Shown here piece by piece: positions 23,443-34,228 of a stretch of 64,000 nucleotides of DNA; the first letter of the stretch is position 1; each line of letters begins with the position of its first letter. This DNA comes from Liquorilactobacillus cacaonum DSM 21116 (GTDB taxonomy: Bacteria > Bacillota > Bacilli > Lactobacillales > Lactobacillaceae): positions 576 to 64,575 of the forward strand of contig NZ_AYZE01000010.1 of assembly GCF_001436735.1 (NCBI RefSeq), in the 5' to 3' direction. A program made the position numbers and the translations under genes. Under the pieces are notes generated by a model. It ran no database searches. It was not told where the DNA came from and saw only the letters and a program-made list of their open reading frames with translations.

Positions 23443-26400
23443 ATGGCAGATAGAAAAATATCAGCAACGATGAGTACGCAGATTGCGTTAGACTTGGTTT
23501 CTGCATCAAAATCAGTTAAGTCTATGACGAATCTTGTTAATACGGCTACAAATGCATGGAAAGCACAAGAAGCTGAACTGAAAAGCACTGGAGATTATTT
23601 AAAGGCTGCACAGACAAGATATGATGGTTTAGGTGAAGCCATTACACGACAGCAAGCAAAGATAGAGGGCTTGAAAGAAAAGCAAAGTCAACTTAAAGGA
23701 AATACTGTAGAAACTGCAAATCAATATTTAAAGTATCAACAAAACATTGATAAAGCTACAACTCAATTAGCACATATGCAGGCGCAACAAAGTAGGGCTA
23801 GTGATGCAATTGAAAAACAAAAGTTAGGACTTTATGATCTAAACAAACAAGTAGAGTTATCATCTAAGAACACAGATAGTTATAGTCGTATTTTGGAAGC
23901 ACAGGGAGCAAAATTTCAAGCTCAAAAGGCTAAACTAACTGGATTAACTGAAACTCATAGCAAAATGAGTAATCAAATTAAAGCGGAACAGCAATTGCTT
24001 AGCCATTTGGGTAGTGAGTATGGTCAAACATCCAGTCAGTACCAAACACAGGCTGCAAAGGTTAATGAATTGACTGCTAAGTATAAAGAAAACGAAGCAG
24101 AGGTCAAAACATTAAATCGAACAGTTGGCGGATATTCAGACAAAATGCTAAAGATTAAAGATGTTTCTGCGAACGCTACAGCAAGTTTAAAAAAAGGATG
24201 GGAGAATGTAAGGAGTGCTGCATTGGCTTCCACGGTTGTAGTTGGTACTTTTACAGCAGCATTAGTAAGCGGAGCAAAAAAGGCATCAACATTGCAGAAC
24301 TCTTATAAAGTCACATCTAACTTGTTAGTAACGGGTGGAGAAAAAGTTGCAGAGGTTACAAAAAATGTGGCAAAGATGCAATCCGATGGGCAGAAATACT
24401 CTGTTGCATATGGAAAATCACAATCAGCGATAGCCGAGCAATATCAAGAGTTAGTTAAAAGAGGTTATTCTTCAGCAGAAGCCCTGGGAGCTATGAAAAC
24501 AGAGCTTCAAGGTTCAGTTGCAAGTGGGGATGATTTTAACGATGTTGTTAAAGTGTCATCACAAGTTATTGATGCCTTTGGAGAACGTACTAACAATACA
24601 GCTAAAATGACCGCTAATACTAAAAAGACTGTTAATGAATTAGCTTATTCTGCTGATATGACCGCTACAGATTTTCAGTCATTAGGCAAAGGCATGGAGT
24701 ACGTAGGAGATTCGGCTCATAGTGCAGGATTTAAGTTATCTGAGACCAGTGCAGCAATGGGTATTCTTTCAAACCATGGACTTGAAGCTGATAAAGCAGG
24801 TACTGGATTACGTAAAGTAGTAAATAGTATATCAGGGGCTTTAGAGGCACAAGAAGTAGCTCAAAAGGGTGTTGGTAAGGCCATTGAGGACTATAACGAT
24901 AAAATTAGTAAACATCAACGTAAGATTAATGAGTTAACAGAAGATGTAAAAAAAGGAACAAAGACGCAGAAAGCAGCATCTTCAGCCATTCAGACCCAGA
25001 AAGATGATATTTCAGATCTAACTGAAAAGATTCAGCAAGCTAAACAATCGTCTGGTGGTACTTCAATTCTTAATAAGTTAGGCATTAAACGTTCAGAATT
25101 GGTAGACGCTAATGGTAACATGAGAGATTTATCCACTATCATGGCTGTGGTTAATCAAAAGACTAAAGATATGGGCACAGCACAAAAAAATGCGGTATTT
25201 AATAGTTTATTTGGAACTACTGGTCAGCAAGCGGGAATTATCTTAGCTCAGAATAACAAAGAGTTATCTGATTTAACTGATAAGGTGCAGAAAGCTGGAG
25301 AAAAAGGTACTTATGTGCAGACGTTAGCACAAAAAAATAGTGCTACAGCACAACAATCTATCAAGCGATTTAAGCAAGCATGGAGTGAACTAGAAATTAT
25401 GTTTGGCGCTAAATTGCTGCCTTACATGACGGATGCTGCTAATAAGTTGTCTAAGCTTTTTGCGGATAAAGATTTTGTAAAGAGTCTTGAAAAAGATGCG
25501 GATAACGTTGGAGAATTTGCAAAGAATGTTTACCACCTAGGAATTTATGCTGGTGAACACTTAGATACAATAAAAACACTTGCAAAAGTTGTGGCCACGA
25601 TATGGGCAATCGATAAAGTCAGAAAATTTGCACGTGCAACGGAAGATTTATTTGATTTAATAGGTATTGGAAAAAGTAAAATAATAGCAGAGACTGAACA
25701 GGTTCAGATTCAAACAAAAGCCTATCAAGAATTAGCAACTGCAAAGGGAGAAGCAGCTGCTGCAGGTGAAACTGGAGCCGTTTCTTCAACTGCTAGTGCA
25801 GCTTCAAGTGAAGTTAGTTCACTAAGTGGGACCGTATCAAAGGAAGCGTCAACGTTAGCGAAAGGGAGTAAATGGAATTTATTAGGATCTACAGTTGCCG
25901 GAAGAATAATAAACGGTGCGGGATTAGCCTTGACTGCGTGGGATGTAGGTAGCTCAATAACAAAAGCAGTAAATTCAAAAAGTGCCACTGCAAAGTATGC
26001 TGCTGCAGGAAAGACAACAGGAACTCTAATTGGCGGTGGAATTGGTGCAGTTTTCGGTGGTCCAGCGGGAGCAATGCTTGGCGCTACTATTGGTGATCAA
26101 ATCGGTGGTAGCAAGACTGTATCAAATGCAATAGAAAAATTTGTCAAAAACTGGAATAAAAATATTGTTGGAGTAAATCTTAAAACTCCTAAACTATCAA
26201 CAAAAAGTTCTCTAGATGCTTTAGAAAAAGCACAAAAGAAGTATTACGCAAACCATGCTAAACAAGTTTCTGCAGACAATGAGTTGTTGTATAAAGAGGG
26301 ATACATTACAAAACAACAATATGATGCAAGGACCAAAGTAGTACAGCAGTACACTAAGAAAGAAAATACTATTAGTAGTATGAGTCACTCAAAGCAATTA

Positions 26401-28566
26401 AAATTAGCTAAACAGTATGCTACTGATAAACAAGAAGTAGATAAAAAGTACAATGCTCAACGTAGCAAACTCCTTACTAAATACGATAGAGATATTAGGT
26501 ATCAAGAAGAATATAGTGGTAAGAATAGCGTTGCTACTAAGAAACTTATTGCAGAGAAGAAAAAAGCCCTGGATAAAATTCAAAATGCCCAGGATAAGGC
26601 TACATCTAAACTGACTCAGAAATATTCCACAGATACAACTACGACTTATCAGAAAAATCAAAACAAGATTACCTCTTTAATTGCATCTAGCTCAACTAAG
26701 CAAAAAACACTTCTACAAAAATTGGCTAATGATAGCAAAAATATCAATGCTAATAATGCTAAGAGTTCAATAGCTTCAGCAACTAAGGAATATAATGAAG
26801 TAACTAGTCTTGCCAATAAAAAGTACAAGAAAATTAAAGATTTAGCTGATAAACAATATGACGCAGTTAAGAGTAGTGCCGAGAAACAGCAAAAGTCAGC
26901 TATTGATAATGCAACTAAACAATATAATGAAACCTTAAAAGCTTCTGAGAGACAGTTTAAGGGCAATTCCACCTATGCGGTACAACAGAGACAGAAGATA
27001 GCAGCAGAAGCAAGTAAGCAATATGAGGATACTGTAGATAGTGCTAACAAACAGTACAGTGAGACTGTATCTCACGCAAAGAAACAACATGATGGAACAG
27101 TTAGCAGTGCTGAAAAGCAACGAGTAGAGACAGTTGACAAAGCTGATGCACAAAAAACAAAAGTAGTTGAAAGTGCAAGTGCACAATCAAAAGGCGTTTT
27201 AGGCCATGCGGTGTCTCAAGCAAATGGTTCCATGGAAGCTCAGTCCAAACAAGGAAAAGGAACAATGAGTATTTGGACTGCTATTTCAAAGTGGTGGAAT
27301 GGACTTGCAAAAGATTTCGGTGTTGAGACTATAAAAAGTGATAAAGGCGACTTTAGTTATTCAGCAATGAGTATGCCGGCATATGCTACTGGTGTAGGAG
27401 CGATTAATAGGAATCAAATGGCCTTGGTTGGTGAGGCAGGCGCAGAACTTGCGTATAAACCTTATTCAGGAACTGCAAGAATTTTAGGAGCAAAGGGCGC
27501 AGAAGTAACTCAACTTCAAAAAGGTGAAATGATTCTTAATGCTGCCGATACAAAAAAAGTAATGTCTGGAGCGTATGCAGGAGTATTACCGGCATATGCA
27601 AATGGTTCTTCTTCGCTTCTTAATTTTATTAACAATGTAAAAAATGGTGCTGAAAGTATTTGGGATAACGTTAGTGATAAAGCGTTGGATCTATTAGATA
27701 CAATTAAAAATCCAACACAATTTCTTGAAAATATTGCAAGCAAAGCATTTAATTTAACCAGTATTCCTAATGTAGGTAGTACCGCTCAAAGTTTTAGTGC
27801 TGGTATTACAAAAAAAGGAATTGAAGCAGTAGGGAGTGTATTGCAGAAGCTAATTGACAATGAAGCTGGTTCTGCAAATCCTTCTGGTTCAGGAGTTAAA
27901 AGATGGACCAATGATGTTAAGATTGCTCTCAAGAAAGTTGGACTTCCCTCTACAGATGCATATGTAAATGCATGGTTAAAACAGATTGAAACTGAGTCTA
28001 GTGGCAATCCTAAAGCAATTCAAGGAAATATTGGAGATATTAATAATAAAACTGGTGACTTGGCCAAAGGACTTTTGCAAACAATTTCGACTACCTTCAA
28101 TGCTTACAAGTTAGCAGGGCACAGTGACATATTTAATGGATATGATAATATGTTAGCTGCTATGCGTTATGCTAAAAGTCGGTATGGTTCTAAGATGTTA
28201 AGCGTAATTGGGCGTGGGCATGGGTATGAAAAAGGTGGAATTATCTCACAACATGGAATATATGAAATTGCAGAGAAAAATAAACCTGAAATGGTACTTC
28301 CACTCACTGATCAATCTAGAGCTTCACAATTGTTAGATTCAATTGGTGCCAGCTACAATTCTGAAAAATCACGTAGTACAGACGTTAATAGTAATGAAGA
28401 TGTTAAAGAGTTATCGTCTAAGCTTGATACACTCACATCAATGTTCGGAACATTACTAACCTTGGTTGGTGAGAACGTTAAAGCTACAAAAGCAAATATG
28501 AACAAAAATGATTTATATAAGCAAATGGCTAAAGATATGGGATTAGCTTCATATCAAGCTAAATAA
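23443..28566 (+). CDS. Tape measure protein with C-terminal lytic transglycosylase domain
   Basis: 1707 aa, sets tail length and is injected with the DNA. It has N-terminal coiled coils (about 1-260), the TP901-type core with TMP membrane-like segments (about 270-700), a Gly/Ala-rich hydrophobic part (about 820-900), a charged stretch with 11-residue repeats (about 1130-1270), and an SLT-type muralytic domain around residues 1500-1600 (catalytic Glu in QIETESSGNP, GLLQTISTTF, MLAAMRYAKSRYG) for local wall digestion. The ribosome binding site is AAGGAG. Late element copy 3 lies near its end. Confidence 0.93.
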   Translation: MADRKISATMSTQIALDLVSASKSVKSMTNLVNTATNAWKAQEAELKSTGDYLKAAQTRYDGLGEAITRQQAKIEGLKEKQSQLKGNTVETANQYLKYQQNIDKATTQLAHMQAQQSRASDAIEKQKLGLYDLNKQVELSSKNTDSYSRILEAQGAKFQAQKAKLTGLTETHSKMSNQIKAEQQLLSHLGSEYGQTSSQYQTQAAKVNELTAKYKENEAEVKTLNRTVGGYSDKMLKIKDVSANATASLKKGWENVRSAALASTVVVGTFTAALVSGAKKASTLQNSYKVTSNLLVTGGEKVAEVTKNVAKMQSDGQKYSVAYGKSQSAIAEQYQELVKRGYSSAEALGAMKTELQGSVASGDDFNDVVKVSSQVIDAFGERTNNTAKMTANTKKTVNELAYSADMTATDFQSLGKGMEYVGDSAHSAGFKLSETSAAMGILSNHGLEADKAGTGLRKVVNSISGALEAQEVAQKGVGKAIEDYNDKISKHQRKINELTEDVKKGTKTQKAASSAIQTQKDDISDLTEKIQQAKQSSGGTSILNKLGIKRSELVDANGNMRDLSTIMAVVNQKTKDMGTAQKNAVFNSLFGTTGQQAGIILAQNNKELSDLTDKVQKAGEKGTYVQTLAQKNSATAQQSIKRFKQAWSELEIMFGAKLLPYMTDAANKLSKLFADKDFVKSLEKDADNVGEFAKNVYHLGIYAGEHLDTIKTLAKVVATIWAIDKVRKFARATEDLFDLIGIGKSKIIAETEQVQIQTKAYQELATAKGEAAAAGETGAVSSTASAASSEVSSLSGTVSKEASTLAKGSKWNLLGSTVAGRIINGAGLALTAWDVGSSITKAVNSKSATAKYAAAGKTTGTLIGGGIGAVFGGPAGAMLGATIGDQIGGSKTVSNAIEKFVKNWNKNIVGVNLKTPKLSTKSSLDALEKAQKKYYANHAKQVSADNELLYKEGYITKQQYDARTKVVQQYTKKENTISSMSHSKQLKLAKQYATDKQEVDKKYNAQRSKLLTKYDRDIRYQEEYSGKNSVATKKLIAEKKKALDKIQNAQDKATSKLTQKYSTDTTTTYQKNQNKITSLIASSSTKQKTLLQKLANDSKNINANNAKSSIASATKEYNEVTSLANKKYKKIKDLADKQYDAVKSSAEKQQKSAIDNATKQYNETLKASERQFKGNSTYAVQQRQKIAAEASKQYEDTVDSANKQYSETVSHAKKQHDGTVSSAEKQRVETVDKADAQKTKVVESASAQSKGVLGHAVSQANGSMEAQSKQGKGTMSIWTAISKWWNGLAKDFGVETIKSDKGDFSYSAMSMPAYATGVGAINRNQMALVGEAGAELAYKPYSGTARILGAKGAEVTQLQKGEMILNAADTKKVMSGAYAGVLPAYANGSSSLLNFINNVKNGAESIWDNVSDKALDLLDTIKNPTQFLENIASKAFNLTSIPNVGSTAQSFSAGITKKGIEAVGSVLQKLIDNEAGSANPSGSGVKRWTNDVKIALKKVGLPSTDAYVNAWLKQIETESSGNPKAIQGNIGDINNKTGDLAKGLLQTISTTFNAYKLAGHSDIFNGYDNMLAAMRYAKSRYGSKMLSVIGRGHGYEKGGIISQHGIYEIAEKNKPEMVLPLTDQSRASQLLDSIGASYNSEKSRSTDVNSNEDVKELSSKLDTLTSMFGTLLTLVGENVKATKANMNKNDLYKQMAKDMGLASYQAK
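28368..28393 (+). promoter_or_regulatory. Late-region element copy 3, inside the tape measure gene
   Basis: TCACGT-N7-ACGTTAATAGTA within coding sequence, 270 bp upstream of the distal tail gene. Confidence 0.68.
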
Positions 28567-28575
28567 ATTGAAGAA

Positions 28576-28604
28576 GGGGAGACTAAAGAGGTCTCTCCTT
28601 TTTT
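28576..28604 (+). terminator. Terminator after tape measure gene
   Basis: GGGGAGAC/GTCTCTCC with a 7-nt loop, then TTTTTT. Confidence 0.85.
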
Positions 28605-28638
28605 ATTACATATAAAATTGCAAAGGAGATAGTTGAGT

Positions 28639-29478
28639 ATGCCAACAATGTGGATAAAAAGAGGAGATGAAGAGGAGTTTGATGCTGGAACTATTACTAG
28701 TGGATTAAAATTTCTAGGAGCAGACACTAATCCGGTTTTAGCGAATAACTATCTCAGTGATACTCAAGCAGATGGCTCTATTTTTAGTTATTCTCAATAT
28801 CAAAAGAGTGTAGTTAATGCTAGATTTTGGTTGCATTTTCAAGATTATACCTCTTATAAACTAGCTAAACACGATATTTTTAAAGTACTAGGAGCTAAAG
28901 GAATAATCAGGATCAGAACAAATTCAGAGCCAGCTCAATGCATGTATGTAAGGAGTACAGTTTTTGAGATTAGTCCTACAGAGGACTTTAGTCATAATGC
29001 CTTATTTACAGTGCCTTTTGAAAATCCATCAGGATATAAATATAGCCTTGTTAATTCAGATGTATTAAAGACTTATTCTACTGGCGTTTGGGCTAATTAC
29101 GGGCAAAATTTACCATACAATGAAGATACTCAATATACTTTTACTAAGCAGAATAATTTCAGAGTCTATAATGCTTCGGATATTGCGATTGATCCTTATT
29201 TCCAACACCATGAGTTATCGATCATAATTAAGCATAAGGGAACAGGTTTCACCATAACAAATAAGACAAATGGAACTAGTTATACTTATTTTGGAACTAT
29301 GAGTAGTTCAGATATCTTAGTGTTGCAAGGACTATCGACTTATAAAAATGGAACGATTGATTCAAATAATTCAGATTACGGATATCTAAAACTTGAGACA
29401 GGGTGGAATGACATTAAAGTGACAGGCGCTACAGATGCAACTATCACTTTTTCATTTCCATTTGTTTACATTGCATAG
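28639..29478 (+). CDS. Distal tail protein (Dit-like)
   Basis: 279 aa, Sipho_tail family, forming the hub between tube and tail tip. Features are FSYSQYQKSVVNARFWLHFQ, YTSYKLAKHDIFKVLG, CMYVRSTVFEISPTEDFS and a C-terminal beta-sandwich carbohydrate-binding-like part. The ATG at 28639 and an in-frame TTG at 28633 are both near AAGGAG; ATG is preferred. It follows the tape measure as in other siphophages. Confidence 0.87.
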   Translation: MPTMWIKRGDEEEFDAGTITSGLKFLGADTNPVLANNYLSDTQADGSIFSYSQYQKSVVNARFWLHFQDYTSYKLAKHDIFKVLGAKGIIRIRTNSEPAQCMYVRSTVFEISPTEDFSHNALFTVPFENPSGYKYSLVNSDVLKTYSTGVWANYGQNLPYNEDTQYTFTKQNNFRVYNASDIAIDPYFQHHELSIIIKHKGTGFTITNKTNGTSYTYFGTMSSSDILVLQGLSTYKNGTIDSNNSDYGYLKLETGWNDIKVTGATDATITFSFPFVYIA

Positions 29479-29493
29479 GGGGGAGAACAAAGG

Positions 29494-31344
29494 GTGATAA
29501 ATTCAAAATATATTTATGTAGAGAATAATGAAGTGTATACATCACTAAACGCTGCTAGTTGGACCAAATTTCAAGAGTTGAATAAAACAGTAATTTCTAT
29601 TGATTACTTTAAAAATCAATTTTATTTAATTCTAGCAGATGGATTATATGTTTCAGATGATTTAAAAGTATTTTCATTGATTAAGAGAGATTACATTCAG
29701 GGTTATCTTTTTCATGATGACAATAATTTATACGTTGTCCAGGACAATAAGATATTTAATATTCAAACTGGCGTAGAAAATATTGTAAGTTTTAAGATTG
29801 ATTCTATTGAATACATTCAAACATATTTTTATGCCACAGTTGGAAATTTAATTTATAAAAGCAATGATCTAAAGAATTTTTACTTGGTTAAGACTAATTT
29901 TGATGCTGATATGTCCAATCTAAGGTTACTTTCAGACATGAATAGGGTAATTGTCTACTTTAAAGATTCTAACAACGTGATATACAGTCGTGAATGTATC
30001 AATACTGCCAACTTAGCTTACTGGAATGCTACTACTAAAATTTCAAATAACGACTTAAGTTTAATTAATGGAAAATTTATGTACAATGACCAGGCATATT
30101 CTGAAACGCTTATTTACTCTAATGATAGAAACTTTGATAAAGTAGTAAAGGTTAAAGCAAATGGGCAAGATAAGGTAGAAGCTATTACAAGTATTGTACC
30201 TTCAAGCTTTGAAGTTCGATGGGAGAAGAATTCAACCTATCAGCTTCAATTTACAGCGTATGATGATGGTTCGCTAGCTTTCTCATTAATATCTACAGAA
30301 GCGGAGATAATTTTCAATGGTCAGTCATTCATAGTTAAGGATTGTGAACCAGATTATACAGGTGGGGTTGCGACAGTCCAAGTTACAGCTACCCACATTT
30401 ATAATGAGATATCAAGAATCCGGCAGTATTCAATTAAATCAGGAACTTTAACTTACTCGGTGCAAGATGTGCTGAGTTTTTATTTGGATAATAATTCAGA
30501 TAACTCATTAGGTTTCACCTATAAAGTTTATGGTGACTTTGACAAAAAACAGATTACTGATTTAGGCAATAATTCAGGTAGTGACATGCTTTCTCAAATA
30601 CTTTCTAGTTGGTCAACAGCAGTAATTTTTCCTAATAACAAATGTATTGGAGTTTATACTACTGATGCTTTTACTAAGAATTTCGGTGGAAGAATTGATT
30701 ATGCTAATAACTCAATGGAAATAAAAATGACAGTTGATTCAACAAACATTGTGAATAGAGTTAAATGTATCGGTGCTGAAAAAGATACCACAGATGACAG
30801 CTCAGATACAGCTAACGATACTGTAACTTACTACTTTGATCCTTTTTTTGTACAAGATGACGACTCAGTTAAAACATGGGGAGTTCATTTAGGTGAAGAT
30901 GTTTCAGATGATAGGTTTAAAGATGTTGACAGCATGAAAGCTTATGCTCTAACACAATTAACACCAGAGCCAAGTATATCTATTGATGTAACTTATTCAG
31001 GAAATGAAATGCCAATTGCAGGAGAACAAAAAAGGGTTGAGATAAAGAATGCTAATTTCGTAAGTTTTGTGAGTGTCATTGGTTATACCTGGTATCCATT
31101 TGACACAACGCAAGATACTGATTTAGAGTTTGAAAACTTAACAGCTACCATTTTAAATAGCCAATCCAATTTGAATAACAGGCTTAAATTAGTTCAGCGA
31201 CTAGCTCAACAAGCTTTAAATAAAGCTAATTCAACGACAACAAACTATATTTCACAAACAGACCCTTCAGCTAATAACACCGTCTCTACTGGTGATATTT
31301 GGACGAGGGTAATTGATTCAACAACAGAAGAAGGTGATAGCTAA
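29494..31344 (+). CDS. Tail-associated protein (prophage endopeptidase tail family)
   Basis: 616 aa. The first 200 residues form a repetitive beta domain. The central part (VKVKANGQDKVEAITSIVPSSFEVRWE, RWEKNSTYQLQF-type, IRQYSIKSGTLTYSVQDVL) and MKAYALTQLTPEPSISIDVTY fit the Prophage_tail/Tal N-terminal baseplate hub, read in segments. It starts at GTG 29494 behind GGGGGGAG. Its stop abuts the ATG of the next gene. It lacks an obvious C-terminal hydrolase, so wall digestion may rest with the tape measure domain. Confidence 0.85.
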   Translation: MINSKYIYVENNEVYTSLNAASWTKFQELNKTVISIDYFKNQFYLILADGLYVSDDLKVFSLIKRDYIQGYLFHDDNNLYVVQDNKIFNIQTGVENIVSFKIDSIEYIQTYFYATVGNLIYKSNDLKNFYLVKTNFDADMSNLRLLSDMNRVIVYFKDSNNVIYSRECINTANLAYWNATTKISNNDLSLINGKFMYNDQAYSETLIYSNDRNFDKVVKVKANGQDKVEAITSIVPSSFEVRWEKNSTYQLQFTAYDDGSLAFSLISTEAEIIFNGQSFIVKDCEPDYTGGVATVQVTATHIYNEISRIRQYSIKSGTLTYSVQDVLSFYLDNNSDNSLGFTYKVYGDFDKKQITDLGNNSGSDMLSQILSSWSTAVIFPNNKCIGVYTTDAFTKNFGGRIDYANNSMEIKMTVDSTNIVNRVKCIGAEKDTTDDSSDTANDTVTYYFDPFFVQDDDSVKTWGVHLGEDVSDDRFKDVDSMKAYALTQLTPEPSISIDVTYSGNEMPIAGEQKRVEIKNANFVSFVSVIGYTWYPFDTTQDTDLEFENLTATILNSQSNLNNRLKLVQRLAQQALNKANSTTTNYISQTDPSANNTVSTGDIWTRVIDSTTEEGDS

Positions 31345-34182
31345 ATGGCAGATACAAGTATTTATACAGACCCTACTAGCATGGATAAAGCCAATGTTCA
31401 ATTAAGTATTTGGAATGGTACTAAATGGGTAGAGCTAAGTAATGGATATACCATTAATCAGATTAATACAAATATTCATGAGGTGGCTGATAAAGTAGCA
31501 GAAGCTCAACAAGGTATTACACAAGCTACAACAGATGCTCAGAATGCAGTAGATACAGCCAATACAGCTATCACTCAATCTACTGCTAATTCCCAAGATA
31601 TTACAACAGTTAAAGCGGATATAACCAAAGCTCAATCTGATATTTCTACAGTTTCAAATGATTTAGATACAACTAAGACTAATCTCCAAACTGTATCAGA
31701 TGAAGCTACTAAAAATGGCAGTGATATTAAGGATATTCAAACAGATACCACAAGTATTAAGTCCACTTTGGCTAATACTCAGGGTGATGTAACTCGGTTG
31801 CAACAAACAGCCACTACTATGCAATCAGATATTAAAGACAATGCTGATAATATATCTTCAGTAACTCAGACTGCTTCAGGGTTATCTACAGATATGAAGA
31901 ATGCTCAAGGAGATATCACAACTCTAAAGAGTACCGCAACAGGGTTGAGTACAACAGTAGCTAGTGTACAAACTCAGGTTAATAATAGTGCGGTGGGGAC
32001 TAACTTGTTTATTAATACAGGGGATGGTTCCTCTACTTACCCTTATGTGTCACTGCCAAGCTCTCAAGTTAGCGTGAATGGAATTATTAACTCTGATAAT
32101 ACAGGTATTATTAAAATAACTGCTCCTAGCAATAATGAATTTTATTTTAGATTTAGCTACCCAGGTACATCAACAAATAAAATGTATAACTTAATTGCTG
32201 GTGAAACCTATACTATTTCAGGGTATGCCAATCTTACAGATGGGCAGTTAAAATTTAGAGCGCAGACTGTGAATGGATCTGGAGGGTGGAATGATTTTGC
32301 AGGAAGTCAGTCTAGTGATTTAGGCGTTACAGATAGTGATGGAACAACATTTACAAAATTTAGTTATACATTTACTATTCCTAGTGTGGCAACTGGTATT
32401 TACCTTTCTTTACAAGCTTATAATTTTACAGACGGGAAATCTATTTTAAGTTTTAAACAAATGAAATTGGAAAAAGGCTCTAACGCTACTGATTATTCAG
32501 CCAATCCAGCTGATAATGCTACAGTAACTAGTGTTTCTCAGGTTAAGCAAGAAGCTGATTCTATCAGTTCAACAGTTACTAACAATAAGACTTCAAGTGA
32601 TTCTCAATTTAGTACGATTAATCAGACTATTTCAGGTATTCAATCAACGGTATCTAACAAGGCTGATAACAGTACAGTTACGCAACTAGCTACCCTAGTT
32701 AATTCAAAGGTGAATAGCTCAGATTATAACTCAGAGATTACTCAACTAGCTTCAGACATTAATCTAAGAGTTGAAACAAGTGATTTACTTTCTCAGATTA
32801 ATCAGCAAGCCGGTGGAAATACTTTAATTCAAGTTGCTTCAGGAAAAGGTAAGTTATACCTTGATTCTAGTACGGTTGTATTCTCAGGAAATGCTTTTAT
32901 TCCCTCAGCTAATATTGCTTCTATTTCAGCTGATAAGATTACTACAGGTACTATGACAGCAGGAGCTATTAACTTAGGAAATGGAACATTTAAAGTTGAT
33001 ACTTCAGGTAACTTGACAGCTAATAACGCTAACCTTACAGGAAATTTAACTAGTGGTAGCAGTTCAGACTTCAATTATGAGGTAAGTGGTGATGGAATTC
33101 TATTTCGATATGGAACTAACGCCTTTGCAAAACTTGAAGGACTTGCCTTAAATAATTGGAATTATGCATCGTTGGCAAGTGATGCTGTAACGTTAGGTAG
33201 GTCAATTCCTTCAGAAGTTGTAAGCGGAAAAGTTTCTTATATTTCAACATCTACATTGGATGGAGTAACTTTGAACCGAGTAAATGGCTATGACAACAAT
33301 GCTGAAAGCACAATAACAGTTGGTAGTACACCAGCTTCAGGAAGTGATGTCATAAAATTGACAACATTGAATGGTACTAAGAGTGCTGAGTCCTCAATAG
33401 AAGTCTATGGTTATGATGCTAAAAACAATAAGGATACAGAGTATATCGAGCTAATATCTATTGATTCAAGTTCTAATAGCTCATATATCAATATCGCACC
33501 CACTGAGATAGTGTTAAATACACCTAAGAGTGACCTCGTAATTGATAATAGTATTTACAAGGCTGTCACTCTTTCAACCAGTGAACCTAATGGTATTCAA
33601 CTATCTACTTCAGTTGGATATATCACGATTGATTCAAAAACTGAGTTAGATTTAACTGCTAAAACCAATATTAATGTTTCAAGTACAAGTGGGAATGTTA
33701 ATTTTAACTCTCCAAGTGGTACTAACGTTACTTTCCAACCTAATGGAGGTGGAGGAGTTGTCTTTGGGGCTTTAGCTAACTTCACTAAAAACGCTATTGT
33801 AGGTGCAGACCAAAGTGGAGACCAGATTTGGGTACGTGGTGCAGGAAACTTCAATGGTAAGGTTAGTTGTCAATCACTAACACAAACTTCTTTACTTTCT
33901 AAGAAGACTAATATTACTAAATTAAATATTCAAGATGTAATTAATGCTATTAACTCAACAGAAATATATGAGTATTCCTTTAAACGTGATTTAGAACAAG
34001 GAGTTAATAAGAGATATGCTTCATATATCATTGATGATGTTAATGATGTGGCTCAATATAAAGAACCAAGTGAATTTCTTTCAGATGATAAACAAGGGCG
34101 TGATGATGGTACTCAGTTAGCATATTTAACTCTAATGGTACAAGAAATGTATAAAGAGATTCAAGAATTGAAGAATAAATAA
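31345..34182 (+). CDS. Tail fibre / receptor-binding protein with S74-type C-terminal chaperone
   Basis: 945 aa. Residues about 40-230 are a Thr/Ser-rich coiled coil built from repeats (VSNDLDTTKTNLQTVSD, ITTLKSTATGLSTTV). A beta-sandwich carbohydrate-binding-like domain follows (about 230-390), then more coiled coil, a beta-helical stretch, and a C-terminal region (LLSKKTNITKLN, YASYIIDDVNDV) like intramolecular chaperone peptidase S74 domains that trimerise and are often cleaved off. It probably determines host range. Confidence 0.82.
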   Translation: MADTSIYTDPTSMDKANVQLSIWNGTKWVELSNGYTINQINTNIHEVADKVAEAQQGITQATTDAQNAVDTANTAITQSTANSQDITTVKADITKAQSDISTVSNDLDTTKTNLQTVSDEATKNGSDIKDIQTDTTSIKSTLANTQGDVTRLQQTATTMQSDIKDNADNISSVTQTASGLSTDMKNAQGDITTLKSTATGLSTTVASVQTQVNNSAVGTNLFINTGDGSSTYPYVSLPSSQVSVNGIINSDNTGIIKITAPSNNEFYFRFSYPGTSTNKMYNLIAGETYTISGYANLTDGQLKFRAQTVNGSGGWNDFAGSQSSDLGVTDSDGTTFTKFSYTFTIPSVATGIYLSLQAYNFTDGKSILSFKQMKLEKGSNATDYSANPADNATVTSVSQVKQEADSISSTVTNNKTSSDSQFSTINQTISGIQSTVSNKADNSTVTQLATLVNSKVNSSDYNSEITQLASDINLRVETSDLLSQINQQAGGNTLIQVASGKGKLYLDSSTVVFSGNAFIPSANIASISADKITTGTMTAGAINLGNGTFKVDTSGNLTANNANLTGNLTSGSSSDFNYEVSGDGILFRYGTNAFAKLEGLALNNWNYASLASDAVTLGRSIPSEVVSGKVSYISTSTLDGVTLNRVNGYDNNAESTITVGSTPASGSDVIKLTTLNGTKSAESSIEVYGYDAKNNKDTEYIELISIDSSSNSSYINIAPTEIVLNTPKSDLVIDNSIYKAVTLSTSEPNGIQLSTSVGYITIDSKTELDLTAKTNINVSSTSGNVNFNSPSGTNVTFQPNGGGGVVFGALANFTKNAIVGADQSGDQIWVRGAGNFNGKVSCQSLTQTSLLSKKTNITKLNIQDVINAINSTEIYEYSFKRDLEQGVNKRYASYIIDDVNDVAQYKEPSEFLSDDKQGRDDGTQLAYLTLMVQEMYKEIQELKNK

Positions 34183-34186
34183 CTAG

Positions 34187-34218
34187 TAATCACCTTTAGA
34201 CATGAGTGGTTATTTTTT
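34187..34218 (+). terminator. Terminator after tail fibre gene
   Basis: TAATCAC/GTGGTTA with TTTTTT. Late element copy 4 begins 11 bp further on. Confidence 0.75.
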
Positions 34219-34228
34219 ATACTCAAAA

